Source: CAYZHM01 sp964478225 (GTDB lineage Bacteria > Pseudomonadota > Alphaproteobacteria > Micavibrionales > Micavibrionaceae). Taken from it: DNA of 64,000 nt. A model generated the notes under the pieces. The model worked only from the letters and a program-made list of their open reading frames with translations. It made no database searches and was not told where the DNA came from. The DNA lies in contig CAYZHM010000001.1 of NCBI GenBank assembly GCA_964478225.1, positions 124,001 through 188,000 of the forward strand, in the 5' to 3' direction. Position 1 is the first letter of the stretch, and each line of letters starts with the position of its first letter. The position numbers and the translations under genes were made by a program. Shown here in pieces: positions 24,937 through 33,749 of this stretch.

Positions 24937-25347
24937 TTATTTCTTTTTCTTTAGTTTCTTGCCATAAAGCTCGAGGCGGTGATCAACGAGATCATAACCA
25001 AGTTCATTGGCAATCTTTTCTTTAAGGGCTTCGAGCTCTTCGTTTTGAAACTCGATGACCTGTCCGGTTTCGAGATCGATGAGGTGATGGTGGTGATCCC
25101 AGTTCACTTCATAGCGGGAATAGCCCTCCTGAAACTCATGGCGGATGACGAGGTCAAGCTCATCGAGGAGACTTAGTGTGCGATAGACAGTGGCGATCGA
25201 GATTGAGTCATCGATTTTCTTTGCGCGTTCGTAAACATCTTCAACTGAGGGATGATCGGCGGAATCTCCTAAAACCTGCAGAATTACCTTGCGTTGGCCG
25301 GTCATTTTAAGACCTGCTTTGGCGCATTGTCGTTCGAGATCAGTCAT
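24937..25347 (-). CDS. fur: Ferric uptake regulator family protein
   Basis: 136 residues. Metal-dependent DNA-binding regulator. Seen: winged helix with KMTGQRKVILQVLGDS and ISIATVYRTLSLLDELDLV, then the sensor stretch WDHHHHLIDLETGQVIEFQN with the metal-binding His cluster, and ELGYDLVDHRLELYG. The second CxxC zinc site of enterobacterial Fur is absent, as in alphaproteobacterial Fur/Mur. Whether iron or manganese is the signal cannot be told from sequence. Confidence 0.92.
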   Translation of the reverse strand: MTDLERQCAKAGLKMTGQRKVILQVLGDSADHPSVEDVYERAKKIDDSISIATVYRTLSLLDELDLVIRHEFQEGYSRYEVNWDHHHHLIDLETGQVIEFQNEELEALKEKIANELGYDLVDHRLELYGKKLKKKK

Positions 25348-25379
25348 CAGCTTTCTCCTTGCAGAAATATGAATATTCT

Positions 25380-26915
25380 TTAGCTGACGTATACTTTAGA
25401 GGGATTGGTCTTGTTTGGCAATGTTCTGAAGGATGGAAGGGTAATAATGGCGGAAGTGCCTTTGCCGAGGTCAGATTCAAGCTGGAGGATGCCATCGTGA
25501 AGTTCGATCATGGCCTTGGCAAGAGGTAAGCCAAGACCCGTTCCCTGATAGAACGCGTTTTCAGGACGATCAGAAATTTGACCGAATGGCTCCATGGCTT
25601 GTTGGATTTTTTCTTTGGGAATGCCGATGCCTTCGTCTTTGATAATGATTTGCGTACTGCCGTCACGCAGGCGTTCGGAAGTAACGAGAACATGGCCGCC
25701 TGGGTTTGAAAACTTTACCGCGTTCGCGATCAGGTTGATCAACACCTGGCGCAAGAGACGTTCATCGGCGTTAAGATGTGTTACAGAGTCTGAGAGATCC
25801 ATTTCGAGTTTAATGTTATTGCCGAAAGCGCGCGACGCCATCATACGGGTGACAGAGCGGATCAGCTCATGAAGATCAATCTCTGTTTCATCGAGATCAA
25901 TTCGTCCCGCTTCGATTTTAGACATGTCGAGGACTTCGTTGATGATTTCTAGCAGATGACGTGCGCTGGAATGAATGTCGTCGAGGTAACCTTTGTATTT
26001 TTGGTTGTTGAGTGCGCCGAACGTTTCTTTGATGATCATTTCTGAGAAACCGATGATCGCGTTTAGAGGTGTGCGCAATTCGTGAGACATGTTGGCAAGG
26101 AATGTCGATTTTGCCCGGTTGGCAGCATCAGCTTGTTCCTTCGCCATGCGTAAGGATTCTTCCATGCGCTTTCTTAAGGTGATGTCCATCACTGTTGTAA
26201 CCTGATAGCGGCGCTTTTGACTGAGTTCGATGGTGGCGGTTGTCGAGAGGACGTTGGCGACAGTACCGTCCTTTCGGATGAGTTTGAGTTCGCCGGAATT
26301 GTGGCCACCGGTTTGGATGCATTCATTATGAATTTTTCTTACCATGTCACGCTCGTCAGGCGTGATGAGATCAATCATGTCGGAATTCATAAGATCATCG
26401 CGCGGCCAGCCGAATGTGCGAACAAAGCTTTCGTTTACGCGGACAATAATCCCTTTGGGATCAGTGACAACAATCCCGATTTCTCCGACCTCGAAAACAG
26501 AGGTTAAGAGAGAGATTGCATCATCGCGTTCACGCTGAAGAATCGATTGATCGGCAACATCGAGTTGACCGATGATATCGAGATATTCGATTTCGCCTTT
26601 TTTATTTTTTATGGGACTAATGTAGAAACCATAAACTCGAACTTCGCCGGGCACGCTTGGTAACGCCTGCACAGTTACTGATTTTTCACGAGCGCAACAG
26701 ACTTCGAAACATTGCTGAAAATGCTGGGCGTTGGCATTGTCCATGAAAGCCGCAATTGGTTTGTCTATGACATTTTCACGGGACTTATCAAAGTACTTAA
26801 GAGCCATGGCATTGATGTTGGTGATGACGAAACTCTTCCCTTCACGCTTGACGATAAAGCGCGGGATGGTCATTTCCTGAAAATACTGTTCGTATGAGGG
26901 TGTATCGTCTGCCAT
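25380..26915 (-). CDS. Soluble PAS-PAS sensor histidine kinase
   Basis: 511 residues, no membrane helix, so a cytosolic sensor. Two PAS domains (about residues 10-125 and 130-255, the second with GIVVTDPKGIIVRVNESFVR), a HisKA domain with FLANMSHELRTPLNAIIGFS (phospho-His near residue 275) and an ATPase domain with LINLIANAVKFSNPGG, IIKDEGIGIP and GTGLGLPLAKAMIELHDG. No response regulator gene lies next to it, so it is an orphan kinase. Nine bases after the degenerate GGDEF gene, suggesting a linked pathway. Confidence 0.92.
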   Translation of the reverse strand: MADDTPSYEQYFQEMTIPRFIVKREGKSFVITNINAMALKYFDKSRENVIDKPIAAFMDNANAQHFQQCFEVCCAREKSVTVQALPSVPGEVRVYGFYISPIKNKKGEIEYLDIIGQLDVADQSILQRERDDAISLLTSVFEVGEIGIVVTDPKGIIVRVNESFVRTFGWPRDDLMNSDMIDLITPDERDMVRKIHNECIQTGGHNSGELKLIRKDGTVANVLSTTATIELSQKRRYQVTTVMDITLRKRMEESLRMAKEQADAANRAKSTFLANMSHELRTPLNAIIGFSEMIIKETFGALNNQKYKGYLDDIHSSARHLLEIINEVLDMSKIEAGRIDLDETEIDLHELIRSVTRMMASRAFGNNIKLEMDLSDSVTHLNADERLLRQVLINLIANAVKFSNPGGHVLVTSERLRDGSTQIIIKDEGIGIPKEKIQQAMEPFGQISDRPENAFYQGTGLGLPLAKAMIELHDGILQLESDLGKGTSAIITLPSFRTLPNKTNPSKVYVS

Positions 26916-26924
26916 TTGTTTGCT

Positions 26925-27491
26925 TTATGCGTTTTCGGGCTCTGCGGTTTGTCTGACGTATTTTGTGAGCTGTGTTTCTTCCTGGAAGCGGCCGATGTGA
27001 CCGTCGTCAGTGGTCATGGATTGCAGTTGTTCTTGCAGATTTTTTAAGATGTCTTCTGCTGAATGAGCAACGTACGCCTGTATCACGCAGGAGGTGATTG
27101 CAATTTTTCGGCGATTGAGACTACCAGGGTATGTCATCTTTTTTTCATCTAGCTTGTATTGTATTCGTTCCATCACATTCAACGCACCAAGAATCTCAGT
27201 TTGTTTCAATATCATGATAAACGTGTCTTCATTGATTTTATAGATGTCATCGAAGGATCGTGTCGTTTGATGGATTATATCGACAAGAATCTGGATCATG
27301 CTGTCTGCAACGGTCTGATTTCCTTTGTCTTTGATGATCTCATAGTGCTCAAGACGTGAGATTACAGTGCAAAAAGTCTTGCCTTGGCGCTTTAAGCGGT
27401 CAAGTTCCAGGCCTATGTCTTTTAAGGCGGCTTCCTTGTCCTTAACCCCGGTTAGGGGGTCGCGGCCTGCAATATCCTGTGTTGCGGCCAT
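26925..27491 (-). CDS. Degenerate GGDEF-domain protein
   Basis: 188 residues. The start GRDPLTGVKDKEAALKDIG is a typical DPLTG-L-N N-terminus of GGDEF domains, and the fold continues to a strand where GGDEF should be. Here the active-site loop reads INEDTFIMIL, so the catalytic Gly-Gly and Glu are lost and diguanylate cyclase activity is unlikely. A binding or partner role with the adjacent kinase gene is inferred. C-terminal tail is polar. Confidence 0.7.
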   Translation of the reverse strand: MAATQDIAGRDPLTGVKDKEAALKDIGLELDRLKRQGKTFCTVISRLEHYEIIKDKGNQTVADSMIQILVDIIHQTTRSFDDIYKINEDTFIMILKQTEILGALNVMERIQYKLDEKKMTYPGSLNRRKIAITSCVIQAYVAHSAEDILKNLQEQLQSMTTDDGHIGRFQEETQLTKYVRQTAEPENA

Positions 27492-27576
27492 AATTTTATC
27501 CCTGTCATAAAAAGTATCTCTTTTTATTAAAATACTATGAAAATTGTATGGAAATAGTTAATGAGACGAAGAAATC

Positions 27577-28755
27577 CTAAGAAATCCAAGTTTTTTCAAG
27601 GGCATCAAGGGTGTTTGTCTTGATGGATGCCCGGATTTCGCGCATCAGGCGATTGATTGTGGCGACGTTATGTTGGGCGATGATTTGGATGCCGAGGATT
27701 TCATCAGATTTTAAAAGATGGTGGATATAAGCCTTGGAAAAGTAATTTGAGCACGGCAAATCCATGCTTTCGTCCAAAGGTGTTGGGTCTTCGCGGTAGC
27801 GGGCGTTTTTGAGGTTGATGGTTTCGCTTGGCGCCCCTTTCACATACGCCGTGCCGTGGCGTGCGAGTCTTGTGGGGATGACGCAATCGAAAGTATCTAT
27901 GCCCAAGCGGACAAATCGGAAAACATCCTTGATTTGACCAATCCCGAGGAAATGGACGGGACGCTCAGGGGCCGCATAAGGCAGGCTTGCACGAACAACC
28001 GTTTCCATTTCTTCATCTGTGCCACCCAAGCACCCTCCAACAGCCGTTCCGAAGAAGGGGCGATCTTTGGTGTAGGCGGCACTGATTTTGCGAAGGTCTT
28101 CGTGAACCCCGCCCTGAATGATTCCATAGAGCGCTTGAGCGCCGTTGTCATGGCGCTTGAATTCCGTGAGGCAGCGATCGCCCCAGCGCATCGACATTTC
28201 CATGGACTTGGCCGTATAATCTTTGGTGACGTGGTACGGCGTGCATTCATCGAATTGCATCAGAAGATCAGCGCCGAGCTTGCGCTGGATTTCCATGGCA
28301 TATTCCGGCGTGAGGTTGATTTTGCGGCCATCAAGATAGGAGCGGAAAACGGCACCCTCCTCCGTGATTTCGAGCAAATTTTTATTGTCATGGCCTTTGT
28401 TCTTGCCCTTAATCTCGTTGGCCATGGTGCCCTCGCCCAGCGAGAAGACCTGAAACCCACCGCTGTCGGTTAAAAGCGGGCCGTTCCATCCCATCATTTT
28501 GTGCAGTCCGCCCATTTTCTCGACAATGTTTTCGCCGGGTTGGAGCATGAGATGATAGGTGTTCGCGAGGATGATATCGGTTTGCGCGTCCTTCATTTGC
28601 TGTGGTGAGAGGCCCTTTATGGCGGCTTTGGTCGCGCAGAAGATGTAGTTCGGGGTTTCGATTGTGCCGTGCGGGGTTTTGAGCAAGCCAAGGCGTGCAC
28701 CAGATTTTTTGTCCTGGTGCGTGATTTCAAAACTGAAATTTGGATAGGTTGGCAT
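27577..28755 (-). CDS. tgt: Queuine tRNA-ribosyltransferase, altered zinc site
   Basis: 392 residues. Exchanges guanine-34 of GUN tRNAs for preQ1. Seen: LANTYHLMLQPG, LLTDSGGFQVFSLG, MQFDECTPY, GIIQGGVHEDLR, and DTFDCVIPTRLARHGTAY with the nucleophilic Asp. The usual zinc loop has three Cys (C-x-C-x2-C) before the AY-HHL segment. Here it reads ESMDLPCSNYFSKAYIHHL with only one Cys. So two of the three zinc cysteines are missing although the fold and catalytic residues are intact. Confidence 0.9.
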   Translation of the reverse strand: MPTYPNFSFEITHQDKKSGARLGLLKTPHGTIETPNYIFCATKAAIKGLSPQQMKDAQTDIILANTYHLMLQPGENIVEKMGGLHKMMGWNGPLLTDSGGFQVFSLGEGTMANEIKGKNKGHDNKNLLEITEEGAVFRSYLDGRKINLTPEYAMEIQRKLGADLLMQFDECTPYHVTKDYTAKSMEMSMRWGDRCLTEFKRHDNGAQALYGIIQGGVHEDLRKISAAYTKDRPFFGTAVGGCLGGTDEEMETVVRASLPYAAPERPVHFLGIGQIKDVFRFVRLGIDTFDCVIPTRLARHGTAYVKGAPSETINLKNARYREDPTPLDESMDLPCSNYFSKAYIHHLLKSDEILGIQIIAQHNVATINRLMREIRASIKTNTLDALEKTWIS

Positions 28756-28773
28756 TGTTGTTTCCCAAATAAA

Positions 28774-28800
28774 AAACCCGCTGTGGTTTTCAGCGGGTTT
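28774..28800 (-). terminator. Rho-independent terminator after rpmB
   Basis: AAACCCGCTG (28774-28783) pairs with CAGCGGGTTT (28791-28800) around a 7-base loop. Read on the minus strand it is followed by T-rich sequence, and it lies just behind the rpmB stop. It separates rpmB from tgt. Confidence 0.85.
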
Positions 28801-28822
28801 GTATCACATGTTTATGCGCGAA

Positions 28823-29116
28823 TTAAGCAGCCTTTTTTTCCAGGGCTTTTTCCACCTGAGTCTTCAGGGCACGCAATTCAGGATCAAGTTTGGTTTTGGC
28901 TGTGCTGACTAAGTAAGCGTCCAAGCCCCCCTTGTGTTCAATCGTGCGCAGACCTGCTGCTGATACGCGAATCTTAACCAAACGTGCCAAAGCTTCGCTG
29001 TAGACACCTGTATCGCCAACATTCGGACGGAATATACGGCGTGTGTGGTTCATCGCGTGGGACACGTTATTCCCGCTCATCGGGGCTTTACCAGTAATTA
29101 CACATTTGCGGCTCAT
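28823..29116 (-). CDS. rpmB: 50S ribosomal protein L28
   Basis: 97 residues, alphaproteobacterial length. Seen: MSRKCVITGKAPMSGNNVSH at the N-terminus, TRRIFRPNV and VSAAGLRTIEHKGGLDAYLV, all L28 signatures. GGAGAG lies 8 bases before the ATG. It has its own terminator and so is a single-gene transcript. Confidence 0.96.
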   Translation of the reverse strand: MSRKCVITGKAPMSGNNVSHAMNHTRRIFRPNVGDTGVYSEALARLVKIRVSAAGLRTIEHKGGLDAYLVSTAKTKLDPELRALKTQVEKALEKKAA

Positions 29117-29166
29117 GGAGCTCTCCTTATTCAGGTTTTTAAGTATTGGCGGGAAAATAAGCGATG

Positions 29167-30240
29167 TTAAGGGGGAAAGTCAAGTAATAGTTCACCCCAG
29201 ACGTAAGCCCCGCCCAGCGCGGCGAGGAAGAGCAGTGTGGCGCCCATGTGGATAAGGATTGCGCGGCGAAGGTGGGTGTGGTCGATTTGGGCCGTGGCCT
29301 TTTCGGGGCCAACCCAGGCGAATTTAAGACTTTCGCCGCTTAAAGTCTTCGCGGGGCCGCCAAGAGCGACGTTAAGTGTCCAGGCCATGGCCGTGAGGGG
29401 GAATCCCCCTTGTTCATATTTGGCGACGCCCTTCTTTATTTTTCGTAACAATAGTCCAAAAGCAAGAGATATACTTTTTCCCATGGACGCCGAGGGAGTC
29501 GGCAATGAGGCGAGAAGAATGAAAACTCCCGCCAAAATGGAAGGAACGAAGCCAAGAAGCTTTTCAAAAGCCAGAGGGACAGCGCCAAAACCGCTTGTAA
29601 AGCCGCCTTTTCCGAAGCGCCAGGCCAACGCAGCGATAACCGTGTAAATAAAGGCGCCAGGAATTCCCAAAAGCAGGTACCAGAGAACAGGGGCGACAAG
29701 CCCTTTATCGAAGGATTTGGCTGCGCAGGCCATGCCTGCCCGGGTGATGGTGTAATTATCAGCCGAGGAGAAGTCAGTTCTGGCCGAGCGAGAGAGCATC
29801 AGATAGGCCCCTGCTCCGGCCTGGTTTTGTTCGATGGTACGGTAAAGCTTCATGAGCATGTGCCAGACAGCTCCGCAGGTCAGGCAAACGGCCAGCGCAA
29901 TTGTTTCAAAGATTGGACTGTAAGCATTGGTTTGTACGTAATATGAAACAAGCTGCGCCGCAGCATAAGCAAGTAGAATAGCCAAAATGCTGACCAGGAA
30001 TCCCCGAAAAATGAGATCGCCGGCTTTTCTGTCTTTGCGATCCAGGCGCAACCCCAGCGGAGAGAATAATTTGTCCGTTATTTTCCAAAGCAAAGGGTTC
30101 GCCGATGTCCATAGCCCCAGATTGCCTGTGACGATCCCCCAAATAGCCATAAGAATGATGGCGGCACCAGCAATGGGGAATCTTTCGGGGTCAGCAAGAT
30201 GGCCGTGAAATGTCAACCAAAAATCATATATATATTTCAA
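29167..30240 (-). CDS. cobD: Adenosylcobinamide-phosphate synthase CobD/CbiB
   Basis: 357 residues from a TTG at 30240 that has AAAGGAA about 11 bases upstream; an ATG at 30333 would overlap the start of divergent phaZ, so it is less likely. Membrane enzyme that attaches aminopropanol to cobyrinic acid in cobalamin synthesis. Seen: DPERFPIAGAAIILM, RKAGDLIFRGF, LSRSARTDFSSADNYTITRA, SFDKGLVAPVLWYLLLGIPG and ALAWRFGKGGFTSGFG, the CobD core, with several hydrophobic segments. No other cobalamin gene is next to it. Confidence 0.85.
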   Translation of the reverse strand: MKYIYDFWLTFHGHLADPERFPIAGAAIILMAIWGIVTGNLGLWTSANPLLWKITDKLFSPLGLRLDRKDRKAGDLIFRGFLVSILAILLAYAAAQLVSYYVQTNAYSPIFETIALAVCLTCGAVWHMLMKLYRTIEQNQAGAGAYLMLSRSARTDFSSADNYTITRAGMACAAKSFDKGLVAPVLWYLLLGIPGAFIYTVIAALAWRFGKGGFTSGFGAVPLAFEKLLGFVPSILAGVFILLASLPTPSASMGKSISLAFGLLLRKIKKGVAKYEQGGFPLTAMAWTLNVALGGPAKTLSGESLKFAWVGPEKATAQIDHTHLRRAILIHMGATLLFLAALGGAYVWGELLLDFPP

Positions 30241-30315
30241 AAAGCGGCGTTCCTTTCGTACCCAAAATGCGGTACAATTTAAGTATGGTTTATTGACAAA
30301 AAAAGGACAAGTCCT

Positions 30316-31698
30316 GTGCTCTATCTGCTTCACGATTTACAACATGTAATGGCCGCTCCGCTTAGAATTCAAGCAAAATTGATGCGGGAGGTCATTAACA
30401 ATCCATGGAATCCGTTTGGTCAAACCTCCTTAGGGCGGACAATGGCGGCGAACATGGAAATGTTTGAGCGCGCCACTCAGCATTTCGGGCGTCCTGAATT
30501 TGGATTGAACAGCACGAAAATTGCCGGCGAAGAAGTCAAGATTGTTGAAAAGGTTTTGTTGAAGAAACCATTTGGGTCACTGCTAAACTTCCAACGCAAA
30601 ACCAATCGCAATGATCCGAAAGTTTTGATTGTCGCGCCGATGTCGGGCCATTATGCGACGTTGCTGCGCGGAACGGTGGAAGCCCTTTTACCTCATCATG
30701 ATGTTTATATTACGGACTGGCAGGATGTGCGTCAGGTTCCTTTGAAGGATGGACGGTTTAATCTTGATGATTACATCGCGTATTTGCGAGAGTTTTTGAG
30801 TCTGCTTGGGCCGGACACTCATTTGATTGCGGTTTGTCAGCCGGCTGTGCCAGTGCTCGCTGCGGTGTCGTTGATGGCGTCAGACAATGACCCTAATCAG
30901 CCGATGAGCATGACGTTGATGGGCGGGCCGATTGATACGCGCGTTTCAAAAACCGAAGTTACAGAATTGGCGGAGACACGTCCTATTGAGTGGTTTGAGA
31001 GTTCTGTGCTGCTGGATGTGCCGTTTTATTATCCAGGTGCGGGGAGAAAAGTGTATCCCGGGTTCCTGCAACTGACCGGATTTATGTCGATGAACCTTGA
31101 TCGCCATGTGGATTCCCACATGCAGTTTTACCAGCATTTAATACAGGGAGATGGTGAATCCGCAGAGAAGCACCGCGTGTTTTATGACGAATATTTATCC
31201 GTCATGGATATTTCGGCTGAATTTTACATACAAACGGTTCAGACGGTATTTCAGCGTCATTCTTTGCCCCGTTTTCAAATGAAATGGACCGATCCGCAGA
31301 CGCGTGAAATTAAAGATGTTAGACCGCAAGATATTGAAAAGACTGCGCTTTTGACAGTCGAGGGTGAGCTGGATGATATATCAGCACGCGGACAAACAAC
31401 GGCGGCGCATGAACTTTGCTATTCCCTTTCGCAAAAAAAGCAGTATCATCACTTTCAACTCGAAACAGGTCATTACGGTATTTTTAACGGTGGCAAATGG
31501 CGAACGCAGATTATGCCCCGTATCCGTAGTTTTATCCGTTCGTTTGACGAGGGCAAAGATCCGGTTCCTGCACAGGACTTGAAGATAGCCCCCGATATAG
31601 CGCCGGAACGTTATAACCGTGAGTCACACGGAATTGTAGCGATTAGGCGTTGGCTGCGTGATCATAAACAAGAAAATTTTAAGGAGGTCGTTGATTAA
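30316..31698 (+). CDS. phaZ: Intracellular polyhydroxyalkanoate depolymerase
   Basis: 460 residues from a GTG at 30316; MLYLLHDLQHVMAAPLR matches the start of PhaZ relatives. Degrades stored PHA granules. Seen: FGRPEFGL, LIVAPMSGHYATLLRGTV, HDVYITDWQDVRQVP, and the Cys-type nucleophile elbow LIAVCQPAVPVLAAVSL (C174), used here instead of a Gly-x-Ser-x-Gly box, then FQLETGHYGIFNGGKWR with the active His. Implies that the host stores PHA, although phaC is not in the window. Confidence 0.93.
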   Translation: MLYLLHDLQHVMAAPLRIQAKLMREVINNPWNPFGQTSLGRTMAANMEMFERATQHFGRPEFGLNSTKIAGEEVKIVEKVLLKKPFGSLLNFQRKTNRNDPKVLIVAPMSGHYATLLRGTVEALLPHHDVYITDWQDVRQVPLKDGRFNLDDYIAYLREFLSLLGPDTHLIAVCQPAVPVLAAVSLMASDNDPNQPMSMTLMGGPIDTRVSKTEVTELAETRPIEWFESSVLLDVPFYYPGAGRKVYPGFLQLTGFMSMNLDRHVDSHMQFYQHLIQGDGESAEKHRVFYDEYLSVMDISAEFYIQTVQTVFQRHSLPRFQMKWTDPQTREIKDVRPQDIEKTALLTVEGELDDISARGQTTAAHELCYSLSQKKQYHHFQLETGHYGIFNGGKWRTQIMPRIRSFIRSFDEGKDPVPAQDLKIAPDIAPERYNRESHGIVAIRRWLRDHKQENFKEVVD

Positions 31699-31699
31699 T

Positions 31700-32455
31700 A
31701 TGCGTCGTTCACTTCGCGCTTTCACTGGAAAAAGACGTCAGACACTCGTGTTCGATGAGGATCCAAGCCTCTTGACACCTATTGGTTTGGATTTTGTGAA
31801 ATGTAAGCGAAGTAACAGAGCCAAGAGAATTTCTCTTCGGCTGGATAATAAAGACCGCGCATTTATCTTGACCGTTCCCAAAGGATGCAGCGCACGCAAG
31901 GCGCATGAATTTGCTCTCGATCATGAAGATTGGATGAAGGAAAAGCTTGAAGAGCTTCCTGAACACATTCCTTTTGTTCATGGACAGGTTATTCCTGTGC
32001 TGGGTTATAACCGCGTTATTGAGATCTTTTATAATAAGGATTTGAAAGCAACAGACATTGTTTTGAAGCGCAACCGTTTGACGGTTTACACAAACCGTGA
32101 AGATCCCTCTTTACGTATTGAGCGGTTTTTAAAGAACTTGGCGAAAGAGACGATGGAGGAAATCGCGTACCGCAAGGCAGCGATCATCCGTAAGCGGATT
32201 AATAATCTTTATGTGCGTGATACCAAAACCCGTTGGGGCAGCTGTTCTTCCGAAGGTAATATTTCCTTGTCGTGGCGTTTGGTTTTTGCGCCTTATGAGG
32301 CACTGGATTACGTCGTATCTCACGAAGTTGCACATTTGCGCCACCTTGATCATGAATCAAAGTTCTGGGCACTGTGTCGTGATCTGTCAGACGATTATCT
32401 TAATGGCCATTTCTGGATGAAGAATTATGGCCATGAGCTGATGCGGTTTGGTTAA
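31700..32455 (+). CDS. YgjP/DUF45-type zinc metallopeptidase
   Basis: 251 residues from the ATG at 31700, one base after the phaZ stop, with AAGGAGG upstream. Seen: RNRAKRISLRLDNKDRAFIL-like N-terminal domain and the metal site VVSHEVAHLRHLDHESKFWALC (HExxH-like HEVAH plus second His), preceded by TRWGSCSSEGNISLSWRLV, the signature of the YgjP/SprT-like family. Overlapping operon with phaZ. Substrate not known. Confidence 0.85.
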   Translation: MRRSLRAFTGKRRQTLVFDEDPSLLTPIGLDFVKCKRSNRAKRISLRLDNKDRAFILTVPKGCSARKAHEFALDHEDWMKEKLEELPEHIPFVHGQVIPVLGYNRVIEIFYNKDLKATDIVLKRNRLTVYTNREDPSLRIERFLKNLAKETMEEIAYRKAAIIRKRINNLYVRDTKTRWGSCSSEGNISLSWRLVFAPYEALDYVVSHEVAHLRHLDHESKFWALCRDLSDDYLNGHFWMKNYGHELMRFG

Positions 32456-32488
32456 AACGCATTCTAAGAACTGGTGTCTCTAATACAA

Positions 32489-32510
32489 AAAAGGCCCTCA
32501 CGGGCCTTTT
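32489..32510. terminator. Bidirectional Rho-independent terminator
   Basis: AAAAGGCCC at 32489-32497 pairs with GGGCCTTTT at 32502-32510. With T-rich sequence on one side and A-rich on the other it can end both the phaZ-metallopeptidase unit and the convergent gene that ends at 32522. Confidence 0.85.
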
Positions 32511-32521
32511 AATTTGAGATA

Positions 32522-32821
32522 TTAGAAACTTAAGACAGCCGGATCAAATTCGTCTGAATCATAGTGAATTTTTCCATCGTCGCCAATATATTCACCCGGC
32601 AAAAGAGCGCTGGCTTCGAACGGTAACTTTGGCGAAGTAATCAAATGGTCTTTTAATTTTTCACGATGCTGAGCCTTTAATTCTTCATAGGCTTGATGAG
32701 CCCCTGGGCTTTCCAAGTTAAAGATTCTGGTGAAGACGTGGTGATTGCCGTCTATTTCAATGCGCGTGTAGCCCATTTGATTTAGTTGATCGTTAGGACA
32801 AATAGCCAGTATATATCGCAT
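32522..32821 (-). CDS. Hypothetical protein, 99 aa
   Basis: Soluble, begins MRYILAICPNDQLNQMGYTR, with an acidic tail (DEFDPAVLSF). One helix-rich middle (QAYEELKAQHREKLKDHLIT). No family recognised. It may share a transcript with ruvX, which ends 62 bases downstream-side on the same strand. Confidence 0.6.
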   Translation of the reverse strand: MRYILAICPNDQLNQMGYTRIEIDGNHHVFTRIFNLESPGAHQAYEELKAQHREKLKDHLITSPKLPFEASALLPGEYIGDDGKIHYDSDEFDPAVLSF

Positions 32822-32882
32822 GCTTAACCTCTTGGTTAACGTTGTTTCAAATATGAATCTTTAAAAGAAATGCATAATTACG

Positions 32883-33368
32883 TCAATAATTTTTTATGTA
32901 TTGTAAAGCGCCTTGCAGAATTATTTGGGCAGCGAGCTTATCGATAAGACCGGAAGACTTTGAATTGGCTTTGGTTTTCCGCTTTTCTACAGATTTGTCC
33001 ACAAGATCTTCCACCGAGGCTGTGGATAACCGTTCGTCCCAGAGGGCGATCCATGTGCCCTGCCCCAGGGTTTTAGCCATTTCCAGTGCAAAATCACGCA
33101 CGGATTGCGCGCGCGGGCCTTCTGTGCCGTCCATATTGATCGGAAGACCTATCACGAAGCCCCCGACTTCGAATTCATTGATGATTTTAGTGAGTTCCGC
33201 CATATCAGCGGTGAATTTAGTGCGTTTGATGGTGGTCAGCGGTGTTGCAAGGTTTTGATCGGGCGTGGAGAGCGCCAGCCCTATTGTCTTTTTTCCTACA
33301 TCAAGCCCAAGAAGAGCCACATTTTTAGGGCAATTGCCCGCGATATCTTTCAGTAAACCTACAGTCAT
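32883..33368 (-). CDS. ruvX: Holliday junction resolvase-like RuvX (YqgF)
   Basis: 161 residues from the ATG at 33368; a longer frame to 33551 runs over the gatC leader and is rejected. RNase H-fold nuclease linked to 16S pre-rRNA processing. Seen: NVALLGLDVGKKTIGLALS (first Asp), FVIGLPINMDGTEGPRAQSVRDFAL, and ALWDERLSTASVEDL (acidic residues). Divergent from gatC over a 93-base spacer. Confidence 0.9.
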   Translation of the reverse strand: MTVGLLKDIAGNCPKNVALLGLDVGKKTIGLALSTPDQNLATPLTTIKRTKFTADMAELTKIINEFEVGGFVIGLPINMDGTEGPRAQSVRDFALEMAKTLGQGTWIALWDERLSTASVEDLVDKSVEKRKTKANSKSSGLIDKLAAQIILQGALQYIKNY

Positions 33369-33461
33369 TTGATTATTAACCGCAAAGAGCGGTTTGGGTG
33401 CAACGAATATTTTTTTATTTCCCGTTGCGTTGTTGGCGTGCGTTGCTGTAAAACCCTTTGC

Positions 33462-33749
33462 ATGTCTGTGACTAAAGATGACGTTAGAAAGGTAGCGCGC
33501 CTCGCCCGTTTGAAGATGACGGATGAGGAGCTGGATCGTTATACGCCGCAATTGAACAACATTTTGGGGTTCGTTGAACAGCTTGCTGAGGTTAATACAG
33601 ATAGCGTAGAGCCGCTAGCGAATGTGGTGAATATTGATTTGAAGCTGCGTGAAGATGCTGTGAATGACGGCGATTACCAGGACAAGGTTTTGAGCAATGC
33701 GCCTGAGACCGCCAGCGGGTTTTATGTGGTGCCGAAGGTGGTTGAATGA
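33462..33749 (+). CDS. gatC: Asp/Glu-tRNA amidotransferase subunit C
   Basis: 95 residues from the ATG at 33462 (MSVTKDDVRKVARLARLKMT). Small helper that joins GatA and GatB. Seen: ELDRYTPQLNNILGFVEQLAEVNT and REDAVNDGDYQDKVLSNAPE, ending in FYVVPKVVE as in other GatC proteins. Overlaps gatA by 4 bases (ATGA). Confidence 0.93.
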   Translation: MSVTKDDVRKVARLARLKMTDEELDRYTPQLNNILGFVEQLAEVNTDSVEPLANVVNIDLKLREDAVNDGDYQDKVLSNAPETASGFYVVPKVVE

